From a virus: 27,599 nucleotides of DNA. The notes under the pieces are model-generated. The model saw only the letters and a program-made list of their open reading frames with translations, searched no databases and was not told where the DNA came from. Of the stretch, positions 6,057 to 14,999 are shown piece after piece (positions within the stretch are counted from its first letter, which is position 1; every line of letters starts with the position of its first letter). Where the stretch lies: the IMG/VR virus record IMGVR_UViG_3300042090_001979, positions 1-27,599 of that record, one strand, 5' to 3'. A program made the translations under genes and the position numbers.

Positions 6057-9000
6057 GAGCTTTGCCCCGCATAGCTGTTATACAGCATGCCCCCAGGCCG
6101 TTGCTGCCGCAGAAGGACGTTTTTCACGGCCTCGGTCGCCATGGTTTCGAATTGTTTCTGGATTTGCTTCATGTTGTCCTGGTCGACACCGCCGCCGCCG
6201 TTGCCGCCGCCGGCCGCGTTGTATGTGATCGGAGCATGCACGAGGATTTGCGGGCCGCCCGCGCCACCGCCGGATTTGATGCCCAGGCTGCCATCGGGCA
6301 GCACGGTCAGTGGCATGGCCGCCTCCGGGCCTGCCTCGCCGGCGACATTGGAGCCGCCGCCGGCGTCCATGAACGGCGTTGGGCCCGAGAAAATGCCGCC
6401 CGCCGCGTGATAGTTGATGCGGCCGAAAGGTCCCCACACGCCGCCGGCTGCTGCACCGAAAATGAGATCGGAAATAGACCCGCCCTCCGCGTCGCTCGCC
6501 GCACCGCCTGCTGCAGCCGCAGCCGCGCCCCCCACGCCACCGTAGCCGATCGAGCTATCGAATATCCCCGAATACAGGCCTGGATTGACGATATTCTGGC
6601 TGTTGCCGTTGCTACTACCAAACAAACCAAGCGCGCCAAGAAAGCCTCCGGCCGGGTTCGGGTTGCCCACGTCGTTCAGCGACGTGCCGAACCAGCCGCC
6701 GATCGTTTTTGTGAAAAGCGACTCCAGCGGCTGCTCGACGGTCAGCTTCAGGATGATCTGGCTGATGCTTTGCAGCAGCTCGCCCATCGTTTTCTTGAAA
6801 CGCTCTGTCGAATATGACGCGTTCTCGAAGCTGCTGAAGATCGCCTTGCCCATGTTGTCGAACGCCGTCGTCGCCGCGGAGGCGGACTGCGCGACATCGT
6901 TGGTCGACTGGATGGCCGCGAAATTCTGGTCCGCCTGCGCGTTGAAACCGGTTGGGTTGGCCGCATACGACAGCGGGTTGGCCTGCTGTTGCTGCTTCTC
7001 GTAGTCGTACTGGCCGATCTGATATTGGCGGTCGTAGTCATCCGTGATCGGGAGCCCGGTGAGGAACTGAGACCGTTGGGTGCCCTGCTGGACGGCGTGC
7101 TGCGCGGTCGCCGCCGATTGCTGTTCCGCACCGAGCGCAGCCGCGAGGTTCAGTTGCGCCTGTTTATTTTCCTCGGCCACCGTGGAATTCGTCGCCAGCG
7201 CTTCCTTGTGCGCCGCGATTGCGGCCGTTGCGCGCGCGGCGGCATCGCCGCCTTGCAGAATGGCTGACGCCATCTGCTGGCTGTCCTGCGTCTGCTGGCG
7301 CGTCGCGGCCTGGCTGCTGGTAATCTGTTCGGTCAGTGTGCGTTGCGCCTCGGCGGCGCGCTGCGTCGCTTCAGCCGCGCCGACCGGCGATCTCGGGTTC
7401 TGGTTAATGCCAGCCTCGAGTACGCGCTGAGCGCCGGTCTGGCCGCTCGCGATATCCTGCAATACCTGCGGCTCGATCGCAGTGCGGCCGTAGCTGCCAG
7501 CCTGCAAATCGGCGATCGAAAGGCCATAGCCAGCCCGCTGCCGCGCGAGCGTGGCCTGGATATTCGCGTTGACGGCCGGATCAGCATAGCCGGCGGCAAG
7601 CCGGTCCTGTGGCGACGCGAAGCCGAGGCCGGCCGCGTAGCGCGCGCCCGTCGGACTCGCGAGATGCGACGCATCGCCGGTGGCGATGAACGCGGGCAGG
7701 CCCGGATCGTCCGGGCCGGTGTTGTAGGCAATCGCCGCGCCTGGCGCGCTGCCGGTCCTGGCATAATTGTCGCGCAGCGCGCTCAGCATGGCGCTGATCG
7801 CCGAGCTGCGGCTACTCGGACTGACCTGCGACGCGTACTGGCCGGTCAATCCGAACTGGCGCGTGAGCGGCAGCTCCGGATGGTCGGTAGCCCCCTCAAG
7901 ACGCGGAATCGTCAGCGCGTATCCCGTCAGATCGTTTGGCAGCCCGAGCTGCGTCGCCTGCCGCGTGATTTCCGCGGTGTCTGATTGCGACAGCGGATTA
8001 TGCTGCGCCAGGATCGGGTTGAAGCCGGGCTGATTGACGATCGGCCCGATCGCCTGCAAGCCGGCGCGCGTGGCCACCGGCTGGCTGGCGACGTAATTAT
8101 CCCAGGCGGCCGACTGGTTGCTGCTGTAGGCGGCGCTGTAGTTTTTCGCCTCGAAGTCGGCGTGGCCGGCCTGCTCCTCCAGCTTGGCGATGCCATCGAT
8201 CAGCTTGTTCAGCGCGGCGACGGCTTCCGGTCCCTTTTCGGCGGCGCGGCCGAGTGCATCGGCGTATTGCCTCTGCAAGTCGATCGAGCGTTCGATCGAG
8301 CCGTCGCCACCGCCGAATTCCGCCGCGCCTTCGCGCAGCTGCGACGCGCCGAGAGCCTGAGATGCGTGGGCTCGCTGATCGACCGCACCTTGCAGGTCGG
8401 ACGTGACGGCGCCGGTCAAGCGACGCTGCCGGTACTGGTCGAGCGACAGTCCCCCGCGTTCTAGCGGGCTCAGGGCCAAGTAGGAGTTCTCGACCGAGGC
8501 GCCGAAGCGCGCGCCGGCGATATCGCTCTCGTCCAGGCCCGCGCCGCTGGTGGCGCTCAAGACGCGCTGGGCGCCAGCGCTCTGCCGGTCAATCTCCTGG
8601 AGCACCTGCTGTGCCGCGTTGGCCGCCTGCTGGCGATACACCGCGAGAAACCGCTTGCTATCGTCCTGGGTGAGGAAGCCAGGGCCACCGGAGTTGGCGT
8701 CGTTATTCAGCGCCTCGTTCAACGTGATTGGCGAGGCGCCCGAATAGAGCGCCCGCGGATTGCCGACGTTGTTCTGGCTCATAAACCGGATCAGCGCCTG
8801 CAGCTCGCCGCGCTGGCTTTCCGGCTGGCTCAACAGGTAGCGTTGCTGGTTCGCTTCATCGAGGTCAGCGCCCCCAGGCGTCTGGTCGATGGTCTGCTGG
8901 CCGCGCAGATGCGACAGCGCGTTTCCGTAGCGCGCTTGGCCTTCCACCGTGCCATAGGCACCGACGAACGTGCCGAGCGTCGAAGGGTCCTGCAGCCGCC

Positions 9001-10327
9001 GCAGCGTGGCGCTGGTGGCCTGGTAATCGCCCAGGCTGCGGTCGCCGAACTGGCCCAGCGTCTGCGCCGTGGCTTCCGCGTTGCGGAGCGCCGTGTCAGC
9101 GTCCAACGGCCGATTATCCTCTCGGACCGGCTGCGGCGTGTAGAGGTTGAACAGATTGCCGATTTCGCGGCCCTGCGCGCGGCCGAACGCGCCGATGCCG
9201 CCGAAGTAACCGGTGGCGCGCGATTCCCGATCGTATTGATCCTGGATATCGGCTTCGTTGCTGCCGAATGTGCCGTCGAACAGATGGTTGTAGCCGCGCC
9301 CGACACCGCTGTTCTGGACGTAGCGCTCGATGCGCGCGAGCGGGCGCCGCGCCGCTTTCGCGTATTCGCTGTCCGGGTTCTGCTGGAAGTATCGGAACGC
9401 GGAAAGGCGATCATCCTCGCTCGTGAACTGCGTGTCGGACGCGAGCCCGAGCGTGCCCGCGAGGCCGCTGCGCTGGCGGCTGTCCAGCCCGCTAAAAACA
9501 TTCCCATAGCGGCCGAGATTGTAGTAGCCGAACAGATCCTGATATTCGGCATCGTCTAGCGCGTAGCCGCGCTCGTCACGCGCGACCTGCCCATAGGTGG
9601 CGGAATTCTGCCGTTGCGCGCGCTGTGCCAAATTGATTTGGCGCCGCGTCTCGACCGGAATGTAATCCTGATTGTTGATCCCATAGAGCGTGTTCGGATC
9701 AGTGACGCCCAGGATCGAGCTCTCGGTCTGATATTTGCCGATGCCGTCCGCGGTGCCGCGCAGACGCGAAACGACCGTGCCCAGCACGCTGCCGGCATCG
9801 TTCGACGTGAGCCCCGCCAAATCGACGCCGAGACCCTGGATCTGCGCGCGCACCTGCTGGCCGGCGAGCGTCTGGTTCTGCAGCGCCTCGGTGATGCGCT
9901 GCAACGCCAGCGTGGTCTGGCCGGCGGACAGACCGAGCAGCGCCGCCTGCGACGAGAAAGCCTCGATGCCGGCGGCGCCAACGCCGAACTGCTCGCCCAG
10001 GGCCTGGACATGGCCGGTGGCATCCGACAGCGCCGCGAAGCTTTCGCGTGTGCCATCCAGCTTGGTGCGGGCAGCGTCGAGGCTGTCCAGCATGCCGTCG
10101 ATGGACTGCGCCGTGTCGGTGAACTGGCGGCGCATCTGCGCGATGCTCTCGCCCATATCGCGCGCGACGGCGATGTAGCGTTGCGAGCGCTCGATCAGCC
10201 GGTCATGTGCATCGGTGACCTGGTCCGACGAAGAACGTAGCTGATCGAGCGCCTGCGCCGCCGTAACGACGGGGCTGCTATCAATGGCAAACGAAAGGGC
10301 CGCGACGTCCGAGGCAGAACCGCTCAT
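6053..10327 (-). CDS. Tail tape measure protein (H-like)
   Basis: A 1,424-residue tape measure protein that sets tail length and is ejected with DNA into the cell. The N-terminus is a long helical region (AAQALDQLRSSSDQVTDAHD onward). Near residues 800-900 there is a segment like a soluble lytic transglycosylase: IPRLEG (candidate catalytic Glu near 811), QFGLTGQYA, and IAYNTGPDDPG near 867 in place of the usual AYNAGPG. It may be active or degenerate. The lambda-like C-terminal part has the FSSFENASYSTERFKKTM block near 1165 and AGEAGPEAAMPL near 1328. At roughly 3 bases of gene per 1.5 angstrom of helix-spanned tail, a long flexible tail of about 200 nm is expected. The ATG at 10327 follows the G-T gene by 40 bases with no clear Shine-Dalgarno. 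Confidence 0.95.
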   Translation of the reverse strand: MSGSASDVAALSFAIDSSPVVTAAQALDQLRSSSDQVTDAHDRLIERSQRYIAVARDMGESIAQMRRQFTDTAQSIDGMLDSLDAARTKLDGTRESFAALSDATGHVQALGEQFGVGAAGIEAFSSQAALLGLSAGQTTLALQRITEALQNQTLAGQQVRAQIQGLGVDLAGLTSNDAGSVLGTVVSRLRGTADGIGKYQTESSILGVTDPNTLYGINNQDYIPVETRRQINLAQRAQRQNSATYGQVARDERGYALDDAEYQDLFGYYNLGRYGNVFSGLDSRQRSGLAGTLGLASDTQFTSEDDRLSAFRYFQQNPDSEYAKAARRPLARIERYVQNSGVGRGYNHLFDGTFGSNEADIQDQYDRESRATGYFGGIGAFGRAQGREIGNLFNLYTPQPVREDNRPLDADTALRNAEATAQTLGQFGDRSLGDYQATSATLRRLQDPSTLGTFVGAYGTVEGQARYGNALSHLRGQQTIDQTPGGADLDEANQQRYLLSQPESQRGELQALIRFMSQNNVGNPRALYSGASPITLNEALNNDANSGGPGFLTQDDSKRFLAVYRQQAANAAQQVLQEIDRQSAGAQRVLSATSGAGLDESDIAGARFGASVENSYLALSPLERGGLSLDQYRQRRLTGAVTSDLQGAVDQRAHASQALGASQLREGAAEFGGGDGSIERSIDLQRQYADALGRAAEKGPEAVAALNKLIDGIAKLEEQAGHADFEAKNYSAAYSSNQSAAWDNYVASQPVATRAGLQAIGPIVNQPGFNPILAQHNPLSQSDTAEITRQATQLGLPNDLTGYALTIPRLEGATDHPELPLTRQFGLTGQYASQVSPSSRSSAISAMLSALRDNYARTGSAPGAAIAYNTGPDDPGLPAFIATGDASHLASPTGARYAAGLGFASPQDRLAAGYADPAVNANIQATLARQRAGYGLSIADLQAGSYGRTAIEPQVLQDIASGQTGAQRVLEAGINQNPRSPVGAAEATQRAAEAQRTLTEQITSSQAATRQQTQDSQQMASAILQGGDAAARATAAIAAHKEALATNSTVAEENKQAQLNLAAALGAEQQSAATAQHAVQQGTQRSQFLTGLPITDDYDRQYQIGQYDYEKQQQQANPLSYAANPTGFNAQADQNFAAIQSTNDVAQSASAATTAFDNMGKAIFSSFENASYSTERFKKTMGELLQSISQIILKLTVEQPLESLFTKTIGGWFGTSLNDVGNPNPAGGFLGALGLFGSSNGNSQNIVNPGLYSGIFDSSIGYGGVGGAAAAAAGGAASDAEGGSISDLIFGAAAGGVWGPFGRINYHAAGGIFSGPTPFMDAGGGSNVAGEAGPEAAMPLTVLPDGSLGIKSGGGAGGPQILVHAPITYNAAGGGNGGGGVDQDNMKQIQKQFETMATEAVKNVLLRQQRPGGMLYNSYAGQSS

Positions 10328-10367
10328 GGACGGCAGGCGCAGGCGCCCCGGTGCCCGCGTCCACCGC

Positions 10368-11131
10368 CTACTTGCGTTTGTTAACCGCTTTCAGGAACGT
10401 GGCGTCAATACTTTGCAGGATGCCAAATTCCCAATCCCTCAGTTCGAGGCCGCGCAACCGGCACCACGCGAGTATCTCGGTTGGTGGAATCGATAGCATG
10501 GTGCCCATGCCGCCGATTGCGCGGCCGGCATTCAGCTCCCAAAACCAGTTCCAGAGATACGATATTTCGTGCGGCAATTCCACCGGCGGCACACCGTCAG
10601 GGTGATCCCTGCCGGTGGCACGCTTGTATTGCTTGACCGCGTCAGCCTGAGTGCCCCCTTCGGGAAGGGGGCGCATCAGTTCGAATTGATGCTCGGCCCA
10701 CCAAATCAATCGGCGGCCGAGAGAGCCAAAAAATTTCCTTCCGAATTCACCCACACAAAGGCCATCTGCAACAGCCAGGTCCAGCGTCGGTCGCCCCACA
10801 ACGTTTTGGCATTTTCCGTGGTGAACGGGAACGGCTTGCCGTCCAGTTCGGTGAACGACCAGCCGACCGTGACGGCGCACATGAGTTTTTCCATGTCGCC
10901 GCGACGCTCATCCTCTGTCTGCTTGATGTCGCGGCCGGCCAGGCGCGCGATATTTGCCTGGATGGCGCGCTGCACCCCGCGGTATTTCTCGCTGTTGGAG
11001 CCCATCAGCCTGATCGTCACGGGCTTGCTGTCTTTGTCGGAAATCTGCGCGCCGGTCGTGGGATTGCGCACGACAAAATTGACGCCCTCCTCGGAGCGGG
11101 CGGCAGTATCAAGCATAGCAACGTCGAACAT
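10368..11131 (-). CDS. Tail assembly chaperone G-T (-1 frameshift product)
   Basis: The G reading frame continues into the overlapping T frame by a -1 shift at 10727-10736, giving about 254 residues. The T part (after the shift) reads LGRRLIWWAEHQFELMRPLP, ELPHEISYLWNWFWELNAGR and SIPPTEILAWCRLRG. It is Trp-rich, and its own frame has no good start or ribosome-binding site. In lambda, gpG and gpGT coat the tape measure and recruit the tube protein during tail assembly, and their ratio depends on frameshift efficiency. The location, directly upstream of the tape measure and downstream of the tube protein, is exactly that of G/T. Confidence 0.85.
10706..11131 (-). CDS. Tail assembly chaperone G
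   Basis: A 141-residue protein made when the ribosome does not shift. It starts with MFDVAMLDTAARSEEGV and contains TIRLMGSNSEKYRGVQRAIQ and VTVGWSFTELDGK, a pattern typical of siphophage tail chaperones of the G family. It covers the tape measure protein before tube polymerisation. The start at 11131 has a clear AGAGG six bases upstream. The last ten codons after the slippery site are read only in this product. A long structured leader with four GGCTCTGC-type repeats separates it from the tail tube gene. Confidence 0.86.
   Translation of the reverse strand: MFDVAMLDTAARSEEGVNFVVRNPTTGAQISDKDSKPVTIRLMGSNSEKYRGVQRAIQANIARLAGRDIKQTEDERRGDMEKLMCAVTVGWSFTELDGKPFPFTTENAKTLWGDRRWTWLLQMAFVWVNSEGNFLALSAAD
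10727..10736 (-). promoter_or_regulatory. -1 ribosomal frameshift (slippery) site for G/GT
   Basis: On the minus strand the run AAATTTTTTG reads in the G frame as A-AAT-TTT, a canonical X-XXY-YYZ heptamer, and overlaps a second heptamer T-TTT-TTG. A shift of -1 here joins G to the T frame, which is open to 10368. The G stop lies about 20 bases downstream. Confidence 0.82.
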
Positions 11132-11149
11132 GGGAATCCTCTTTGCGGG

Positions 11150-11212
11150 GCTCAGGAAAAGGGGCAGAGCCATGGGCTCTGCTGCTATATCCGGTAGGCA
11201 GAGCCCCAGCAG
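11150..11212 (-). repeat. Repeated GGCTCTGC hairpin region ahead of G
   Basis: Four copies of GGCTCTGC or its complement lie in about 60 bases between the tail tube terminator and the G start. One pair forms the hairpin GCAGAGCC-CAT-GGCTCTGC, and two more are direct repeats (GGGGCTCTGC, GGGGGCTCTGC). No gene fits here. It could be a regulatory leader, a recombination remnant or a protein-binding site. Confidence 0.6.
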
Positions 11213-11245
11213 AGCCCCCAAGATACAGCAATCTGCTCTAAGAAA

Positions 11246-11268
11246 GGGGCTCCGCCGCGCGGAGCCCC
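11246..11268 (-). terminator. Intrinsic terminator after tail tube gene
   Basis: A perfect 10-bp GC-rich stem (11246-11255 with 11259-11268), 3-base loop, followed on the minus strand by TTTCTT. It starts 8 bases past the tail tube stop and would lower transcription of the G, H and later genes relative to the tube gene. Confidence 0.82.
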
Positions 11269-11275
11269 GCGCCTA

Positions 11276-12532
11276 TCAGGCCTGGCTGTCCTGGATGACA
11301 ACCGTGGTATCGTTGGCCTGTGGCACGTATAGATTTTCCAACGCCATGAAGTTGAACGAGCGCGTGATGGTGCGGTCGGTATCGTTCTCTGTGCCCGACG
11401 ACAGTTTGATGCGCGGCAGGTAGATCGAGAAGAAATTCGCGCTGACGGTGCCGGTGTCGGTCAACAGCATCGACAGATCGAGCTCGACCTCGTTCAGATA
11501 GTCGGACAGCATGCTGTCCTCCGTCATCATGCACGAGAACGAACCCTGCGCGGTCAGGCGGCCGAGCACGACATCCGGCGCGATATTCGAGCCGATCACG
11601 GGATCAGCCTGCGTCTGCGCAGCAACTTGGAGCGACAGGCTGTTCACGTAGGCGATGCGCTTGCCCTTGTAGAACAGCGCCCCGCCGACGGCCGTCAGTG
11701 ACGTCGTTTCGGAAAGCGGAGCCGCAGCCGTGTAAACCTGCGTGCTGCTGACCACCTGGTTCTGGCCCGTGAAGCTGGACGAGAAGGTCGCAAAGCCAGA
11801 GGCCGGAATGTTGAAGCTCGCCTGCGTCAGGCGGCAACCGGTCGACACATGGCTTTCGCCGACATCGCTGAACCATTCCTCGAAAGTAAACGACGGCACG
11901 ATCTGGCCGGTCGCCGGCATGATCAGCTTCTTGTTGATCACCGTGATGGTGATCGTCTGACCGGTGATCCATGCAGCGAGCGCCTCCAGCGAATTGACGC
12001 CGGCCGCCGTGAAGCTGTTGGACGTTGGCAGCGCGATGACGCGCAGGTTTTCGCCGCCATCGGCACTTTCTGGCGCGCCCGTCAGGCCGGTGATGTCGAT
12101 CATGTCGCCGAGGCACAGGCCGCCGGTCTCGAAATTCGACGCGACGCTCGCGACCGTGATGGTGCCATCCTCGTTCAGCGTGGCCGTCGTATCGGTCAGC
12201 GCGGTGAAGGCGACGCCGGCGACGAAGTTGTTGCGCAGCAGGGCTTCCCAGAACAGCGTATAGCTCGCCGGCGACAGGTTGCCGGAGATCACGCCCTGCA
12301 CGGCGCGCGGGCCCTGGCGGGCATCGCGCGTCTGCTGCGACGGGTTGATTTCCTGGCTGGCGATCAGCTGCGTGGTTAGGTTGAATACGGCGCTGTTGCG
12401 GCGCAGAAGCGTGCCCGGAACGGTGCCGGCGGCCGGCACCTGGCCATACGTGGTTTCCGGTGCGATGGCGACGGTCTTATTGACGCCGCGCGCGTAATTA
12501 CCGGACGTGCTCGAGATGGTCGGCGTCGTCAT
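11276..12532 (-). CDS. Major tail tube protein
   Basis: A 418-residue tail tube protein, the V-position gene, which polymerises around the tape measure. Family features include the N-terminal VAIAPETTYGQVPAAGT, ASQEINPSQQTRDARQG and VQGVISGNLSP. The core strands SFTFEEWF, ASFNIPASGFATFSSSFTG and the C-terminal MALENLYVPQANDTTVVIQD are usual for tube proteins of this group. The insert at about residues 110-190 (TLNEDGTITVASV to ITGQTITITV) looks like an added beta-rich surface domain, which explains the length above the 200-300 residues common in the family. It is well expressed by context: AGAGGT ribosome site, its own terminator, and a 12-base gap from the preceding gene. Confidence 0.9.
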   Translation of the reverse strand: MTTPTISSTSGNYARGVNKTVAIAPETTYGQVPAAGTVPGTLLRRNSAVFNLTTQLIASQEINPSQQTRDARQGPRAVQGVISGNLSPASYTLFWEALLRNNFVAGVAFTALTDTTATLNEDGTITVASVASNFETGGLCLGDMIDITGLTGAPESADGGENLRVIALPTSNSFTAAGVNSLEALAAWITGQTITITVINKKLIMPATGQIVPSFTFEEWFSDVGESHVSTGCRLTQASFNIPASGFATFSSSFTGQNQVVSSTQVYTAAAPLSETTSLTAVGGALFYKGKRIAYVNSLSLQVAAQTQADPVIGSNIAPDVVLGRLTAQGSFSCMMTEDSMLSDYLNEVELDLSMLLTDTGTVSANFFSIYLPRIKLSSGTENDTDRTITRSFNFMALENLYVPQANDTTVVIQDSQA

Positions 12533-12544
12533 GCTAGAAACCTC

Positions 12545-12958
12545 TTATGGGTCGGAACCGAAAAATTCGGCGACGACAGGAACGGTGATCCAGTCCGTGT
12601 CCACCATCGGTGGCTTCTCGCTGGAATTGCTGATGGTCACATTTAGATTGGTCCCCAGTGCTACCGTCGTGCCGCGCCCGAGGATCGTGAGCATCTGGCC
12701 GGCCATCTGCCCCGCGGTTTGCCGCCCCTCGATGGTCGGCCGCATGATGGTCACTGTGTAGCTGCCGCTGATCTTGACGACCGCGTCACGGCCGAAGCCG
12801 GCGGCGACACGCTGGTAGGCCGACAGTTTGCCGACGACGTACGGGGTGGTTTGGTTGGGCTCATAAAACGAGCCGTCGTCGACATGGATATCGCCGAAGC
12901 CGGTGACGGTCTGCAGCAACGTGTCGAAGGCAGCATTGACCATTTCCTGCGTGATCAT
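12545..12958 (-). CDS. Tail terminator-like protein (U position, DUF4128 type)
   Basis: A 137-residue protein in the place of lambda gpU, which caps the tail tube and joins the head. The opening MITQEMVNAAFDTLLQTV, the GKLSAYQRVAAGFGRDAVVKIS stretch read as strand-turn-strand, and the Gly/Gln-rich AGQMAGQMLTILGRGTTVALG helix resemble phage tail terminator proteins. The start shares ATGA with the stop of the preceding gp10-like gene. Family assignment is by pattern and synteny, not by a unique signature. Confidence 0.78.
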   Translation of the reverse strand: MITQEMVNAAFDTLLQTVTGFGDIHVDDGSFYEPNQTTPYVVGKLSAYQRVAAGFGRDAVVKISGSYTVTIMRPTIEGRQTAGQMAGQMLTILGRGTTVALGTNLNVTISNSSEKPPMVDTDWITVPVVAEFFGSDP

Positions 12959-13383
12959 TGCGGGCTCTCGGTAATGCGCTGGCAGGCGTTCGCCGCGATT
13001 TGCGGGATCTCGGAAATCACCTGCTCGACCATGTGGCGGCCGGCCTGATGATAGGTGCGCCCGAGCTTGTCCTTCCCGACGAAGCCGTAATTGATGCGCC
13101 TTGCATAGACGACCGGGTTCAGGATGATGACGGTGCGAGCCATGTGCACATCCGTCACCGAAAAGCCGACAGAGTCATCGTCGCGCACGGGCAATTGGCT
13201 GCCATCCGAGACAGCAATCCAATTCGAGCGCAGATAGCCGGTGCGGACCGGCGTCACTTCCTTTAGCCGCGCGACGATGTCCTGCACGGTAGCATCGAAC
13301 ACGGCGTTCATGCGCACGCCAGCCTTGCTAATGAAGGCATCGATTTGCGTACTGAACGGATCGGTGGATGCAGCGCCGCTCAT
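12955..13383 (-). CDS. HK97 gp10 / lambda Z-like neck protein
   Basis: A 142-residue protein with the typical layout of the HK97 gp10 family: an N-terminal helix (DATVQDIVARLKEVTPV), the RTGYLRSNW motif (residues about 45-55), a beta part with VVYARRINYGF, and a C-terminal helix (RHMVEQVISEIPQIA). These proteins attach the tail to the connector. The start is taken at 13383 because ATGA overlaps the upstream stop at 13380; a slightly earlier in-frame ATG exists at 13401. Confidence 0.82.
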   Translation of the reverse strand: MSGAASTDPFSTQIDAFISKAGVRMNAVFDATVQDIVARLKEVTPVRTGYLRSNWIAVSDGSQLPVRDDDSVGFSVTDVHMARTVIILNPVVYARRINYGFVGKDKLGRTYHQAGRHMVEQVISEIPQIAANACQRITESPQ

Positions 13384-13970
13384 CGGGCCTGGACGATCCA
13401 TTCGACGAGTTCGGCCGCGGCGGCGAAGACCGGGTTCGCGTTGACGATGGCGCGCTCGTCGCCATTGATGACGAGCTTCTGCGTCGCCGGATTTGGTTGC
13501 GCCGTGTCACGCGCGGCGATGCGGATGCGGAGATCTCGCGCCATGATGTTGTCGCCGTCGACCATCCGCTCCGGATAGACTTCGACGATCGCACGCAATT
13601 GCTGATCGGCCGCCCACGTGAAGGTCACCGCCAAGCCCGCCGGCGCATCGCTCGTCAGCGCCGGCGTGAATGGCACATTATCAAAACCAGGCGTCGCGCC
13701 TGCGGCGATGGCGCGCGCCCGCGTGGCGGTCTGCACGGTGACGGTCTGGCCGGCGATAGTGATCGTATCGCCGACCGAGAGAACGCCCGTGGCCGTGCCG
13801 CAGTCGATCGATAGCGTCGTGCTGCCGACCGGCACATCGGCGTTCAGCACCGGCGCGGTAAAGATTGGCGGGATGGGGCCCGCCGGCGCCGGCGTGATGC
13901 TGCGCAGCGTGATCAGCGCACCACGCCGCGCGATTGCCGCCTGCACCAGGTTGGCAACCTTGCGCGCCAT
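13380..13970 (-). CDS. Unidentified neck / head-tail protein
   Basis: A 196-residue protein starting MARKVANLVQAAIARRG at 13970, chosen because TGATG overlaps the stop of the connector gene. The middle (PVGSTTLSIDCG, LSVGDTITIAGQTVTVQTAT, NVPFTPALTS) is a beta-rich module with the recurring 'sudden value, time, limit' pattern seen inserted in many phage structural proteins. The end (ERAIVNANPVFAAAAELVEW) is helical. By order it sits where lambda-type genomes keep a head-closure protein. No family is recognised with certainty. Confidence 0.75.
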   Translation of the reverse strand: MARKVANLVQAAIARRGALITLRSITPAPAGPIPPIFTAPVLNADVPVGSTTLSIDCGTATGVLSVGDTITIAGQTVTVQTATRARAIAAGATPGFDNVPFTPALTSDAPAGLAVTFTWAADQQLRAIVEVYPERMVDGDNIMARDLRIRIAARDTAQPNPATQKLVINGDERAIVNANPVFAAAAELVEWIVQAR

Positions 13971-14578
13971 CAGATGGTGCGCCGGTAGAAGCGCAGCAGG
14001 CGCACCGCGCTCGGCGGGCACGTCGCCGGCCCCTGTTGCCAGAAGGTTTGCGACAGCACGCCGCTATAGCTCTCGCCGGTGGCGTTGAAATCCACGCCGG
14101 AGCCATCGAGCATCGCCTTGATCGTGTATCGCGTGGCTTGCAGGATCGGATTCGGCAGCGTTGGATAGCCGGCCGTATAGATCACCTGCACGAGCTGGCG
14201 GCCGCGTGGGAACCGGCACAAATTATAGATGATCGGCGCTTTCGGATCCCAGGTGACGCCCTGGATATCGAAGGGCACCGGTGGCTGGCCGGGATACATC
14301 AGGTTGATCGCCGACACGCCCGTGATCAGCTGATTGCCGACCACCAGCGTGGTGGACCCGACGCTATCGCGAATTTCGGTGTAGACCTGCTGGCGCGGGT
14401 CCCATCCGAGTTCGTCGATGACGGCGTCCGTCGCCGTCTCAATCGCCGCTGTGACCTGGTCCGGATCCTCCGTGCCATCGAGATTGAGCCAGCCGGAAAC
14501 ATCCGTCTGAGTCAGGATCAGCGTCGGCGCCGGCGTGGACGTCGGCGGCGCGGCGGGTGGGCTGCCGGTGCCCGACAT
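13970..14578 (-). CDS. Head-tail connector, gp6-like
   Basis: A 202-residue protein of the phage gp6-like head-tail connector type, which adds a ring under the portal after DNA packaging. After a Pro-rich N-tail come the helix EDPDQVTAAIETATDAVIDE, a WDPRQQVYTEIRD strand, and the VQVIYTAGYPTLPNPILQAT pattern that is characteristic of these connectors. The C-terminal SAVRLLRFYRR helix completes the fold. It overlaps the upstream gene by one base (TAATG) and the next by one base (TGATG). Confidence 0.84.
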   Translation of the reverse strand: MSGTGSPPAAPPTSTPAPTLILTQTDVSGWLNLDGTEDPDQVTAAIETATDAVIDELGWDPRQQVYTEIRDSVGSTTLVVGNQLITGVSAINLMYPGQPPVPFDIQGVTWDPKAPIIYNLCRFPRGRQLVQVIYTAGYPTLPNPILQATRYTIKAMLDGSGVDFNATGESYSGVLSQTFWQQGPATCPPSAVRLLRFYRRTI

Positions 14579-14964
14579 TACTTCGCGGCCGGTTTCTTGA
14601 CGGTGACATCGCCGATCGGCGCCTTGACCGCCTCGGCAGCTTCTTCGGCCGCGGCCACGCGCTTGCGCAGGTAGGCAACCGATTTGCGGCCATCGACATC
14701 CGTGACGCCGAGCTCTTTCAGCTTGCCGAGCAGGATGTCTTTCTCGTTGCCGAGCGTGGCGACGGCGCCGGCTTCCGCATCGGCAATCTCAGCCGCGGCC
14801 ATGTCCTCGTCGGTGGCGTGGCGCGCGCGCGTGTTCTTCACGATCGCATTCACGATGTCGGCCGGCGCGTCGCCGGTATCGACGATGCCGTGCGAGTCGC
14901 CTTCGAATTGGTATTCCTTGTAGGCGACGGCGGTGACGTTCGCCGGGAGTTTCAGTTTGGCCAT
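14578..14964 (-). CDS. Small structural-region protein (FI position)
   Basis: A 128-residue protein, rich in Ala, Glu and Lys, directly after the capsid gene. It opens MAKLKLPANVTAVAYKEYQF, has a helical middle (DEDMAAAEIADAEAGAVA) and a helical LKELGVTDVDGRKSVAYLRK segment that looks like a small DNA- or protein-binding helix pair, then an acidic-basic tail. Length and place match lambda gpFI, a DNA packaging helper, but no sequence signature proves this. It has a good TAGGAG ribosome site, 7 bases before the ATG. Confidence 0.72.
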   Translation of the reverse strand: MAKLKLPANVTAVAYKEYQFEGDSHGIVDTGDAPADIVNAIVKNTRARHATDEDMAAAEIADAEAGAVATLGNEKDILLGKLKELGVTDVDGRKSVAYLRKRVAAAEEAAEAVKAPIGDVTVKKPAAK

Positions 14965-14999
14965 GGGAAGTCTCCTAAAAGCCGTAGTCGGCGGCGCAT

